A stretch of DNA of 64,000 nucleotides from Chloroflexota bacterium (lineage in GTDB: Bacteria; Chloroflexota; UBA11872; VXNJ01): positions 124,001 to 188,000 of the forward strand of contig VXNJ01000010.1 of the NCBI GenBank assembly GCA_009840625.1. Direction: 5' to 3'. A model generated the notes under the pieces. The model made no database searches. It worked only from the letters and a program-made list of their open reading frames with translations, and was not told where the DNA came from. A program made the translations under genes and the position numbers. This document shows, piece after piece, positions 1-8,014 of the stretch. Each line of letters starts with the position of its first letter. Within the stretch, counting starts at the first letter, position 1.

Positions 1-875
1 TCCAGGGCGGCCGGGAGCAGCAGGTCCACGTCCAGGGCCAGCAATTCGGCATTGCTGATGGCATCCGAACCGTCAAGGCCGGGCACCATTCCCGCCTCGG
101 CCATGTGCCGCTCCAGACGGTCCACGTCGATTCCGCGCGGATCGTAGATCCCGCCTTGCACATCGCTGATTGCCACCACCTTGAATCCGCCGGCCGAAAA
201 CTGCCGGGCAGCGCCGAACCCGACGTTGCCGGCGCCCTGGATGGCCACCGTCATCCCGTCGCCGCACTTTCCGTTGCTGGCCAGGTGCTCGCGGGTGCAG
301 TGCAGGATTCCCAGCGGGGTCGCCCCCGCCCGGCCGACCGACCCGCCCACTTCGACCGGTTTCCCGGTCACGACCGCCGGAACGGAGTAGCCACGGTGCA
401 TGGAGATCGTGTCCATGATCCAGGCCATCACCTGGGCGTCGGTCCCCACGTCGGGCGCCGGGATGTCCATTTCCGGCCCGATGAGCGGGATTATTTCGGT
501 AGCGTAACGGCGTGTCAGGTTTTCGAGCTCGACCTTCGAGAGCCGAGCCGGATCGACCGCCACGCCGCCCTTGGCGCCGCCGAAGGGCAAGCCCACGAGT
601 GCGCATTTCCAGGTCATCAGCATGGCCAGCGCCCGCACCTCGCCCGCGTCGGTCTCAGGGTGGTAGCGTAGTCCGCCCTTGGCCGGTCCGAGGAAGATGT
701 TGTGATGAACCCGATAACCGCGGAACACCTCTACGGTCCCGTCGTCCATCTCGACCGGGAAATTCACGGTCAGTTCGCGCTTAATCGCGCGCAACCTGCG
801 CCGCAGGTTCTCGTCCAAATCGATGCGGTCGGCCGCCGCATCAAACTGCGCCAGTGCAGATTCAAGCGGACCCAT
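1..875 (-). CDS. gdhA: Glu/Leu/Phe/Val dehydrogenase (glutamate dehydrogenase), 3' end cut by window edge
   Basis: Reads from ATG at 875 leftward without a stop to the window edge, giving about 291 of the usual 410-450 residues. It should interconvert glutamate and 2-oxoglutarate with NAD(P)H in the cytoplasm. The catalytic glycine-rich stretch PFGGAKGG (Lys about 102), the substrate-binding GGLRYHP, the PAPDVGT segment (Asp about 142) and the Rossmann motif GAGNVG (about 214-219) are all present. A strong Shine-Dalgarno (GGAGGTGG on the minus strand) sits about 6 nt before the ATG. It is divergent from glmS. The specificity for Glu over Leu/Phe/Val cannot be settled without the C-terminus. 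Confidence 0.9.
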   Translation of the reverse strand, partial: MGPLESALAQFDAAADRIDLDENLRRRLRAIKRELTVNFPVEMDDGTVEVFRGYRVHHNIFLGPAKGGLRYHPETDAGEVRALAMLMTWKCALVGLPFGGAKGGVAVDPARLSKVELENLTRRYATEIIPLIGPEMDIPAPDVGTDAQVMAWIMDTISMHRGYSVPAVVTGKPVEVGGSVGRAGATPLGILHCTREHLASNGKCGDGMTVAIQGAGNVGFGAARQFSAGGFKVVAISDVQGGIYDPRGIDVDRLERHMAEAGMVPGLDGSDAISNAELLALDVDLLLPAAL

Positions 876-892
876 CGTCCACCTCCCCCTAA

Positions 893-935
893 CCCCGTTG
901 TTAGTTGGTAATACGAGTTTAGATTTTTAATGGGT
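893..935. promoter_or_regulatory. AT-rich divergent spacer, putative glmS promoter
   Basis: The spacer between gdhA and glmS is far more AT-rich than its surroundings. On the plus strand TTGTTA (898-903) lies 16 nt from TAGATT (920-925), a tolerable sigma-70-like pair for glmS. The gdhA promoter should lie here too, but I cannot pick it out. No glmS ribozyme-like structure is apparent, and the leader is too short for one. Confidence 0.3.
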
Positions 936-977
936 TTACCCGCGGTCTCCGCCAGCTTCGCAAGGACCTGATCCAGG

Positions 978-2807
978 GTGTGTGGAATAGTCGGTTACTG
1001 CGGCCCGCAGGCGGCTGCGCCGGTCGTGATAGAAGGCCTGCGGCGGCTCGAATACCGGGGCTACGATTCGGCCGGAGTGGCTTTTCCCAACGGATCCGAT
1101 CTGCAGGTAATTCGGCGGGTCGGCAAGCTGGCGAACCTGGTGGCGGCGGTACACGAACAGCCGATCGCCGCCAATTCCGGAATCGGGCATACCCGCTGGG
1201 CCACTCATGGACGGCCCAACATCCCCAACGCCCATCCGCACACCGACAGCAGCGGCCGGGTGGCGGTCGTGCACAACGGAATCATCGACAACTTCCGGCC
1301 GTTGCGCGCCGAGCTGGCCGAGGAAGGCGTAGTTTTTGCGTCCGAGACCGACACCGAGGTAATCGTCCACCTGATTGCGCGCGAGCTGCGGCAAGGAGCC
1401 GGATTCGCCAGGGCGGTGCAGCGCACCACCGCCCGCCTTTCGGGGAGCTTTGCGTTCATCGCACTCTGGGCCAGCGAGCCGGACGTGATCATGGCCGCGC
1501 GCCAGTACAGCCCGCTGGCGATCGGGGTCGGCGAGGGCGAGAACCTCATCGCCTCCGACGTTCCCGCGTTGATCCCCCACACCCGCCGAATAATGCACCT
1601 CGAAAACGGCGACGTCGCCCGGATTAGCCGCTCCGCGATCGAAGTCTGGGGGCCCGACGGGCCGGTCCGGCGTGAAATCTCCCACGCCCCCTGGACCCCG
1701 GCCCTGGCCGAGCGCGGCACATACCGGCACTTCATGCAGAAGGAGATTTTCGAGCAGCCGCGGGCCCTGGCCGACACGCTCCAGGGACGGATACTGGCCG
1801 GCCGGTCCCGTGTCGAGCTCGGCGGCCTGGCCGAACTCGCCGTGCCGCCGGCCGAGATCGAGCGGGTCCTGCTGCTGGCCTGCGGAACCTCGCTGCACGC
1901 CGCCCTGGTCGGCCGGCATTACCTGGAGAACATCGCCGGGGTGCCGGCCGAGATCGAAAACGCGGCCGAATTCCAGCACCGACCGGTCCCGCCCGGTTCC
2001 CGCACCCTGGTGGTGGCGGTTTCCCAGTCCGGCGAAACCTTCGACACCCTGCAGGCGGTTGCGGCGATTGATGGCGAGCCCGCCCTGCTGGCGTTGACCA
2101 ACGTTCCCGGGTCGTCGCTGGCCCGCGCCGCCCAGGCCACGATCAGCACCCGCGCCGGGCCGGAAATCGGGGTCGCCTCGACCAAGACCTACGTCGCTTC
2201 GATGGCGCTGCTGTACCTGCTGGCGGTCTCGCTTGGACAGGCCCGCGGCCATCTCGCCAAAGAAGACGCCGCCCGGCTCCTCCAGGACATCGCCGAACTC
2301 CCCAAGCAGCTTGACCGGCTGCTGGAGCTGGACCGCCAGGCCGAGCAGATCGCCCATCCCCTTGAGAGGGTCGAGCACGTTTTCTTCATCGGCCGCGGCA
2401 CCATGCACGCCACCGCCCTGGAGGGGGCCCTGAAACTCAAGGAGCTCAGTTACATCCATGCCGAGGGTTACCCCGCCGGCGAGCTCAAACACGGACCGAT
2501 CGCCCTCATCACCCATCGCGTGCCGACCGTGGTCCTGGCGCCTTCAAACGACATGCGATCCAAGATGATCTCCAACCTCGAGGAGGTCAAGAGCCGCGAC
2601 GGGCCGGTCCTCGCGCTTGGCACCGCGGGCGACGGCGAATTGGCCCGCCGTGCCGACTGGATGTTTGAGTTGCCGGAACTGCCGAGGTTGCTCAACCCCA
2701 TCGGTTACGTCCTGCCGCTCCAGCTCCTGGCCTATCACATTGCCGTGCGCCGCGGCTGCGACGTCGATCAGCCCCGCAACCTGGCCAAGACCGTAACGGT
2801 TGAGTAA
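978..2807 (+). CDS. glmS: Glutamine--fructose-6-phosphate aminotransferase (isomerizing)
   Basis: Makes glucosamine-6-phosphate from fructose-6-phosphate and glutamine, the first step toward UDP-GlcNAc for peptidoglycan. It has 609 residues, the normal family length. It starts at a GTG, so that Cys2 becomes the N-terminal nucleophile of the Ntn glutaminase domain (MCGIVGYCG, residues 1 to about 230). Two SIS sugar-isomerase domains follow (about 280-430 and 450-600); SQSGETFDT, the EGALKLKELSYIHAE region and GELKHGPIALI are typical. It ends in LAKTVTVE, the conserved C-terminal tail. Its stop overlaps the start of the next lipoprotein gene by 8 nt, so the two are probably co-transcribed. Confidence 0.98.
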   Translation: MCGIVGYCGPQAAAPVVIEGLRRLEYRGYDSAGVAFPNGSDLQVIRRVGKLANLVAAVHEQPIAANSGIGHTRWATHGRPNIPNAHPHTDSSGRVAVVHNGIIDNFRPLRAELAEEGVVFASETDTEVIVHLIARELRQGAGFARAVQRTTARLSGSFAFIALWASEPDVIMAARQYSPLAIGVGEGENLIASDVPALIPHTRRIMHLENGDVARISRSAIEVWGPDGPVRREISHAPWTPALAERGTYRHFMQKEIFEQPRALADTLQGRILAGRSRVELGGLAELAVPPAEIERVLLLACGTSLHAALVGRHYLENIAGVPAEIENAAEFQHRPVPPGSRTLVVAVSQSGETFDTLQAVAAIDGEPALLALTNVPGSSLARAAQATISTRAGPEIGVASTKTYVASMALLYLLAVSLGQARGHLAKEDAARLLQDIAELPKQLDRLLELDRQAEQIAHPLERVEHVFFIGRGTMHATALEGALKLKELSYIHAEGYPAGELKHGPIALITHRVPTVVLAPSNDMRSKMISNLEEVKSRDGPVLALGTAGDGELARRADWMFELPELPRLLNPIGYVLPLQLLAYHIAVRRGCDVDQPRNLAKTVTVE

Positions 2808-4461
2808 AGCCGAAGCCGGTCGCCGAATCCCGCCCGGGAGCGGCCGCAGACGCCTGCTCCGGGCCGCCGTCCTGCTATCGGTTTTTTGCCTGCTGACGGC
2901 CTGTGGCGAGCCGTCGCCGCCGCCGAGTCCGGACCCCGGACCGGCTGCCGCACCGGTCGCCCCGACGACCGCAGGCGGCGGCGATCCCAATCGACCCGGC
3001 GCCCAGCCGACTGTTCCGGCGACCACCCCCACCGCGCCCGCAACACCCGGTCCCGAGGCTGCCGACGAACCGTTGCCGGACGGCGCGGAGTCCGCGGAAG
3101 GCACGGCCCGGCAACCTCCGCAGGCAACATGCAGCACCCAGGTACCGACGCCGTGCGAATTTGCAATCCGGCAGGTGGAAGTCCGCAGCGCCGGCGGCCG
3201 GATCGTCGAACTCAGCGTCGAGATCGCCGATTCGCCCGAACTCCGGTCCCGCGGCCTGATGTTCCGCAGCACGCTCGGCGATGACGAGGGCATGCTGTTC
3301 GAATTTTCCAGCGACACCAGCGGCGGATTCTGGATGCGCAATACGTACCTGGGCCTCGATATCGCCTTCCTTGACGCCGACGGAGTCGTCCTGACGGTCC
3401 TGCCGGGCGAACCCGAGAGTCTCGAGTCCATCAACCCCGGGCAACCCTACCGGTACGCGCTCGAAGTCAACCGCGGCTGGTTCGCAAGCATGGGATTTGG
3501 CCCCGGCGACCGGGTGACGGTCGGTGGAGTGCCGCCGCCGGAACCGCCGCTGCCGACACCGGCACCGACTGCGATTCCGATTGAACCGGGTGCCGCCGCG
3601 CTGCTCAATGAGCTCGACGTTAAACCCGAACACGACGCCGAATACGACCGCGACGACTGGCCGCACTGGAGCGATCTCGACCGCGACGGCTGCAACACCC
3701 GCTGCGAGGTACTGGCGGCCGAACGTCTTCCCGACGGCAGCTGGTATTCGGTGTTTGACGGGCGCTCCACCACCGTCGCACGCGAATTCGACATCGACCA
3801 CCTGGTCCCGTTGGCCGAGGCGCACGAGTCAGGCGGCTGGGAGTGGGACCGCTCGACCAGTCAGCGTTTTGCCAACGACGAGACCTACGCCCACTCGCTG
3901 ATCGCGGTCTCGGCGTCATCCAACCGCTCCAAGGGCAAAAAGGACCCGGGCGAATGGTTGCCTCCCGATGCGGGCAGCCACTGCTTCTACGCCGATGCCT
4001 GGGTCCGGGTCAAGCACCGCTGGTCGCTGAGCGTGGACGTAAACGAGTTGATCGCGCTGGGGCGCATTCTGACTAATTGCCCGGAAACTGGCCCCACCCC
4101 GGAGACCCCGACTCAAGAAACGACCGCCACCCGGCCGCCGCCGGATGCCGAGCCGCCGGCTGTCGACAACGCCGGCGCGCTATCCCTGGCCAGCTGCGAC
4201 GCCGGCGGTGAATTGGTGGTCATCACCGGGCCGGCCGGGTTTGAGCTGGCGGGCTGGACTATTTCCGACGAGGGAAGGCGCAACGAACACACGTTTGCAC
4301 CCGGTACCCAGATCCCGGCTTCGGGGTCGCTGGTGGTCGCATCCGGCCGCGCCAGCGGCGACGTCAAACCCTGGGGAGGACGCAACGTCTGGAACAACGA
4401 CGGTGACACCGCAACCCTTGATGGCCCGGACGCCGCCCCGGTTTCGCTGCCCTGCACCTGA
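2800..4461 (+). CDS. Secreted lipoprotein with DUF192, HNH nuclease and lamin-tail domains
   Basis: 553 residues from a TTG start overlapping the glmS end. A basic n-region, a hydrophobic stretch and the lipobox LLTAC (Cys35) predict a lipoprotein; a Pro/Thr/Ala linker follows. Residues about 120-235 match DUF192 (GLMFRSTLGDDEGMLFEF, FWMRNT, ALEVNRGW). Residues about 265-430 match the secreted HNH/DUF1524-like nuclease family (YDRDDWPHWSDLDRDGCNTR, DIDHLVPLAEA, LIAVSASSNRSKGKKDP, EWLPPD), with the catalytic D-H pair visible. Residues about 460-550 look like a lamin-tail (LTD) beta-sandwich (LAGWTISDEG, NNDGDTATLDGP). A surface-anchored nuclease is the likely role, perhaps for DNA scavenging; substrate and partners are unknown. 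All three domains lie in one uninterrupted frame. Confidence 0.85.
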   Translation: MSKAEAGRRIPPGSGRRRLLRAAVLLSVFCLLTACGEPSPPPSPDPGPAAAPVAPTTAGGGDPNRPGAQPTVPATTPTAPATPGPEAADEPLPDGAESAEGTARQPPQATCSTQVPTPCEFAIRQVEVRSAGGRIVELSVEIADSPELRSRGLMFRSTLGDDEGMLFEFSSDTSGGFWMRNTYLGLDIAFLDADGVVLTVLPGEPESLESINPGQPYRYALEVNRGWFASMGFGPGDRVTVGGVPPPEPPLPTPAPTAIPIEPGAAALLNELDVKPEHDAEYDRDDWPHWSDLDRDGCNTRCEVLAAERLPDGSWYSVFDGRSTTVAREFDIDHLVPLAEAHESGGWEWDRSTSQRFANDETYAHSLIAVSASSNRSKGKKDPGEWLPPDAGSHCFYADAWVRVKHRWSLSVDVNELIALGRILTNCPETGPTPETPTQETTATRPPPDAEPPAVDNAGALSLASCDAGGELVVITGPAGFELAGWTISDEGRRNEHTFAPGTQIPASGSLVVASGRASGDVKPWGGRNVWNNDGDTATLDGPDAAPVSLPCT

Positions 4462-4463
4462 CC

Positions 4464-4477
4464 GCGGCCGGGGCCGC
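4464..4477. terminator. Inverted repeat between convergent genes
   Basis: GCGGCC and GGCCGC separated by two bases form a perfect palindrome in the 18-nt gap between the convergent lipoprotein and epimerase genes. No T-run follows on either strand, so a terminator role is only suggested by position. Confidence 0.3.
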
Positions 4478-4479
4478 AG

Positions 4480-5337
4480 CTATTTGAGGCGCGACCGCCA
4501 ATTCACGCCGGCCTGCCAGCCCAGCAGGTCCATCGCCCGCTGCGAGCTGATGACCGCCACGTTGGCCGGATGGGGTCCACCCCGAAGGGTTGCCTCGGGA
4601 TAGTGCTCCGCCATCAATTCGGCGGTCGGCTCGTCCATGTACGTATCCGGGGCCGTGGCGTACACCGCATGGGTCCCCCGGAGGGGCGCTTCGATCGCCG
4701 CGAGCAGGGCATCGGCAGCGTCTTCGACCGCAACGTAGGACCAGAGCTGGTGCGCCCCCAAACCGGTGGCGGGCCGCAGAGGGGCTACCACCTTTTCCCA
4801 GGCGTCGGCGTAGATGATGCGGCAAAAGCGAAAGCTGACCGAGTCAATCTCACAGCGACGCTGGTAGGCCTGGGCAATCTGTTCGGCGGCCAGCTTGCTT
4901 AGGCCGTAACCGTCCTGGGGGCGCAACGGATGGTCCTCGGTAATCGGGTACCAGTCCGGTCCGTGGCGCCGATAGGCAAAGCTGAACCCCAGGGTCGACT
5001 CGCTCGAAGCCTGCGCCACGCGCCCGATCCCGAGCAGGCGCGCCGCCTCGAAAACGTTCATCGTCATGCGCGTGTTCCGACCGTATACCTCGGGGGCGGA
5101 GTCCCACCGCGGGTGCGTTATCGCAGCCAGGTGAATCACGGCTTCGGCCCCGTCGAGTGCCGCGGTCACCTGTCCCAGGTCGCAAACGTCGGCGCGGCGC
5201 AATTCGGCGCCCGAACCGACCCGCAGCAGCCGCTGCAGGTCGCTGTCGACCGCGATCGGGGTGTGCCCGCGCGCGGCGGCGTGGGCGCAGACTACCTCGC
5301 CAACCCGGCCGGCGCCCCCCGTGACTGCGATATTCAT
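4480..5337 (-). CDS. NAD-dependent epimerase/dehydratase (extended SDR)
   Basis: 285 residues. The N-terminal Rossmann motif TGGAGRVG (about 6-13), the DVCDL acidic site, the HLAAITHP stretch and the active-site YGLSK (Tyr-x-x-x-Lys) place it in the extended short-chain dehydrogenase family acting on nucleotide sugars or similar substrates. A Ser upstream of the Tyr (QASSESTLG) completes the triad. The substrate cannot be read from sequence. It is the last gene of a leftward cluster that includes tsaC and the HAD phosphatase, 41 nt downstream of tsaC. Confidence 0.85.
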   Translation of the reverse strand: MNIAVTGGAGRVGEVVCAHAAARGHTPIAVDSDLQRLLRVGSGAELRRADVCDLGQVTAALDGAEAVIHLAAITHPRWDSAPEVYGRNTRMTMNVFEAARLLGIGRVAQASSESTLGFSFAYRRHGPDWYPITEDHPLRPQDGYGLSKLAAEQIAQAYQRRCEIDSVSFRFCRIIYADAWEKVVAPLRPATGLGAHQLWSYVAVEDAADALLAAIEAPLRGTHAVYATAPDTYMDEPTAELMAEHYPEATLRGGPHPANVAVISSQRAMDLLGWQAGVNWRSRLK

Positions 5338-5378
5338 TTCATGGTCCTCAAATTCCGAGCGGGCGTCCCGGCCTCAGA

Positions 5379-5987
5379 TTAGGGTTCGGCGGCTAGGGCC
5401 GGCCAGATTGCGCGCAGCTCGGCGCCGGCCAGCGCCCCGACCCGCCGGATCCGCGGCGGATCGACCGTCAGGTCAACCACGCTGGAGGGCTCCCCTAGCC
5501 GGCACCGGCCGGGCAGGATCCAGTCGACCACCGAACCCAGCTCGGCCCGCACCGCCGACGGCGAAGTCAGCGCCGGGCTGCCGCTGCGATTGGCGCTGGT
5601 GCCGATGATCCCGGTCGGGAGCCGATCGAGCAGGGCCAACAGGTCCCCGTGGTCTGGCACCCGCAGGCCGATCACGCCACCGGGGGCCACCACCGCATCG
5701 ATCGGGGATGCGGTCGGTAAGAGCAGAGTCAAGGGCCCCGGCCAGAACGCCCCCGCGAGCTCTGCGAATCCGGGGCGGGCCAGTCCGAGGGCAAGCGCTC
5801 GCCGGCGATCGGCCACCAGGACCGGCATGCCCCGGCCCGGATCGCGGCCCTTGATCTGCAGGATCCTCGCCACGCCTTCCGTCCGGTCGATGCGGGCCCC
5901 CAATCCGAAAACGGTATCGGTCGGGTAGGCGATCACGCCGCCGGCCTCCAGCAGGGCGACACCGCGGTCCAGGTCGGCACCCGGCAT
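5379..5987 (-). CDS. tsaC: L-threonylcarbamoyladenylate synthase (Sua5/YciO/YrdC family)
   Basis: 202 residues, a YrdC-type single domain without the Sua5 C-terminal extension. It condenses threonine, bicarbonate and ATP to threonylcarbamoyl-AMP for t6A37 modification of ANN-decoding tRNAs. Family signatures are GGVIAYPTDTVFGLGA near the N-terminus, KGRDPGRGMPVLV, PGPLTLLLP and GIIGTSANRSGSPA. The ATG at 5987 lies 5 nt after the stop of the upstream HAD gene, so they are co-transcribed. No sign of decay. Confidence 0.93.
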   Translation of the reverse strand: MPGADLDRGVALLEAGGVIAYPTDTVFGLGARIDRTEGVARILQIKGRDPGRGMPVLVADRRRALALGLARPGFAELAGAFWPGPLTLLLPTASPIDAVVAPGGVIGLRVPDHGDLLALLDRLPTGIIGTSANRSGSPALTSPSAVRAELGSVVDWILPGRCRLGEPSSVVDLTVDPPRIRRVGALAGAELRAIWPALAAEP

Positions 5988-5992
5988 CCCGT

Positions 5993-6802
5993 TCAGCCCA
6001 GTACGAAGCGCTCGATCGCCACCGCGACGCCGTCTTCCTCGTACGGCGCGGTAACGAAATCGGCCGCCGCTTTGGTCTCCGGCGCCCCGCTTCCCATCGC
6101 AACCCCGAACCCGGCCGCCTTGACCAGCGGCAGGTCGTTGAGGTTGTCACCGATCCCCATGATCTGGCTGATCGGGATGTCCATGATCTGGCTGAGTCTG
6201 GCGAGAGCATCGCCCTTGTCCACCTGCCCGTCGATTGCCTCGACCAAGCGAGGGTGCGAACGGGTGATGTTTATCTCTCGGGGAACGGCCTCGACGAGCC
6301 GTCCGACCAGCTGGCGCGAATCGCCGCTGTCGGTTACCAGGACCAGTTTGACCAGGTCCCGGTCCAGCCAGGCGCCAAGGTCGCCCACCAGCCGGGGTTC
6401 GATCCCGGAAAGCCGGCAATAAAAGCGACCCTCGGCGGTCAGTTCGGCCATGTAGAGTTCGTCGCCGGCAAACGCATTCACATGCACCCGATGCCGTCTG
6501 GCGAACTCGATCACCGCGGCGGCGTGCCGTTGACCCAGTAGCCGCTCGTGCAGGACCGCCCCCGACGCCGGGTCGCGGATCTGGGCCCCCTGATAGCAGA
6601 TCACTGGTGCGGTGAGTGAAAGCTCGTCGACGAATTTGAGCGCCGAGCGGAACATCCGCCCGGTCGCGATCACAACTTCCACCCCTTCGGCACGGGCCGC
6701 CTCGATGGCGCCTGCGACGCGCGGGGAGACTTCGTTGCGGTCGTCGACCAGGGTTCCGTCGAGATCTATCGCCACCAGGCGGATGGGATCTTGGGGTGAC
6801 AT
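5993..6802 (-). CDS. HAD-superfamily Cof-type phosphatase
   Basis: 269 residues from the ATG at 6802. The frame stays open for 42 more codons upstream, but these show no family similarity. Motif I DLDGTLVDDRN, motif II around VVIATGRMF, the Lys of motif III (KGDALARLSQ) and motif IV GDNLNDLPLVKAAG are all in order, with the large C2-type cap of Cof/YbiV proteins between. It should hydrolyse small phosphorylated metabolites (sugar phosphates, FMN or PLP in relatives). It is coupled to tsaC with a 5-nt gap. Confidence 0.9.
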   Translation of the reverse strand: MSPQDPIRLVAIDLDGTLVDDRNEVSPRVAGAIEAARAEGVEVVIATGRMFRSALKFVDELSLTAPVICYQGAQIRDPASGAVLHERLLGQRHAAAVIEFARRHRVHVNAFAGDELYMAELTAEGRFYCRLSGIEPRLVGDLGAWLDRDLVKLVLVTDSGDSRQLVGRLVEAVPREINITRSHPRLVEAIDGQVDKGDALARLSQIMDIPISQIMGIGDNLNDLPLVKAAGFGVAMGSGAPETKAAADFVTAPYEEDGVAVAIERFVLG

Positions 6803-6873
6803 GGGCAGGTTGCGGCTCCGGGGCTGGTTGCTGGGCGCGAAAGCGACCGGGAAATTTTGCCCGAGCCGGATCC

Positions 6874-8004
6874 CTAGCGGACCGGCCCCGGGTAGTGCAG
6901 TCCGCCGTCGCGGTACAGGCCGTTCCACCCTCGGGCCACCCCCAGACGGCCCAGATTCCGCTCGAAGATCTCGCCGTAGTTGCCGACCTGCGAAACCGCC
7001 TGGTAGAACGCGTCGTGCGGGATTCCCATCGCCGATTGCATCTCGGACGGGCCGACCCCGAACAGGCGCGCCAGATCAACGCCGGCATCGATCAGGGCCA
7101 GGTCCAGGTTCTGCGAGTTAATGCCATGCTCCTCGGCGATCAGCAGCGCGAACAGGGTCCAGCGCACCGCGTCGGCAAAGCGCGACTGGCCATCCTGAAC
7201 GGCCGCCGCCAGCGGCCGCACCGTGAGCGACCTGGTTGGGAACAGGGCCCAGTCGGCCCCCTCGGGGCTGGCCGCCATGGCCGCTATCAAGTCCGAGCTG
7301 TCGTTGGTGACGGCGTCGCAGTTGCCGGCCGCGAACTCGGCCAGCGCCGCCGCGGCCGTCAGCTGCGAGCTGAGCCGGATTCCCTCGGCGGCCGCCGCGA
7401 TCCGCCGCTCGGCGTCCGAGCCGGCATGCACGCAAACTACCGCTCCGGCCAGATCGGCCAGGTCGCTGGCCGCCGAGTAGCCACGCGCGGCGTGGCCCAG
7501 CAGCTGTTGGCCGTCGAAGTAGAGCGGGGCGGCGAAATCGAGCCCGGCCTGCACATCCGCGCCCTGGGTGAGCGCCGTACCGGCCAGGAGCACGTCGACC
7601 CGTCCCTCGGCGAGCGCGTCCAGCGCGTCGTCCCCGCCAAGCGGAACCAGGTCCAGTGCCCCGCGGTTGCCCAGCAGGGCGGCGGCCAGGGCGCGGCAGA
7701 AGTCCACCTCCAGCCCGTCGTATGCCCCGTCGTCCCCGGGGCTTGCGAAACCGGGCCGGGAATCGCTGACGCCGCAGCTGAGGCGACCGCGGTCAAGCAC
7801 CAGCTCCAGTCGCTCCGGCTTCGGGGCAACCGTCGGCGGCGGGGGCGAAGGCAGGGTCGCAACCCGCCGTACGGTCTCCGCCCCGCCCAGATCACAACCG
7901 GCCAGCAGCAGCACGGCCAGGATCGCCGCGCCGGCAGCGACCCGGCCCGGCCGCCCAACACTTGCCAAGCGCCGTTGCACCGGGCGTCGCATTGGCCCGA
8001 ACAT
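6874..8004 (-). CDS. Amino-acid ABC transporter substrate-binding lipoprotein (AapJ-like)
   Basis: 376 residues. The N-terminus is basic and hydrophobic and ends in the lipobox LLLAGC, followed by a Pro-rich spacer. The rest matches the polar amino-acid binding family 3: CGVSDSRPGFAS, DGLEVDFCRALAAALLG and the C-terminal LGVARGWNGLYRDGGLHYPG that is typical of AapJ. Start: ATG at 8004 or a second ATG at 7992. No permease or ATPase gene lies nearby, so its transporter must be encoded elsewhere, or the protein is a solute sensor. Confidence 0.88.
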   Translation of the reverse strand: MFGPMRRPVQRRLASVGRPGRVAAGAAILAVLLLAGCDLGGAETVRRVATLPSPPPPTVAPKPERLELVLDRGRLSCGVSDSRPGFASPGDDGAYDGLEVDFCRALAAALLGNRGALDLVPLGGDDALDALAEGRVDVLLAGTALTQGADVQAGLDFAAPLYFDGQQLLGHAARGYSAASDLADLAGAVVCVHAGSDAERRIAAAAEGIRLSSQLTAAAALAEFAAGNCDAVTNDSSDLIAAMAASPEGADWALFPTRSLTVRPLAAAVQDGQSRFADAVRWTLFALLIAEEHGINSQNLDLALIDAGVDLARLFGVGPSEMQSAMGIPHDAFYQAVSQVGNYGEIFERNLGRLGVARGWNGLYRDGGLHYPGPVR

Positions 8005-8014
8005 CAGCGGCCGG

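Noticed and set aside
936-2516. 526-codon open frame antisense to glmS
   Set aside because: High-GC shadow; glmS on the plus strand has every family motif, and the antisense product shows none.
978-4461. Frameshift or misassembly creating the DUF192-HNH-LTD protein
   Set aside because: All three domains are in one frame with natural linkers rich in Pro and Thr, and codon use is uniform across the gene.
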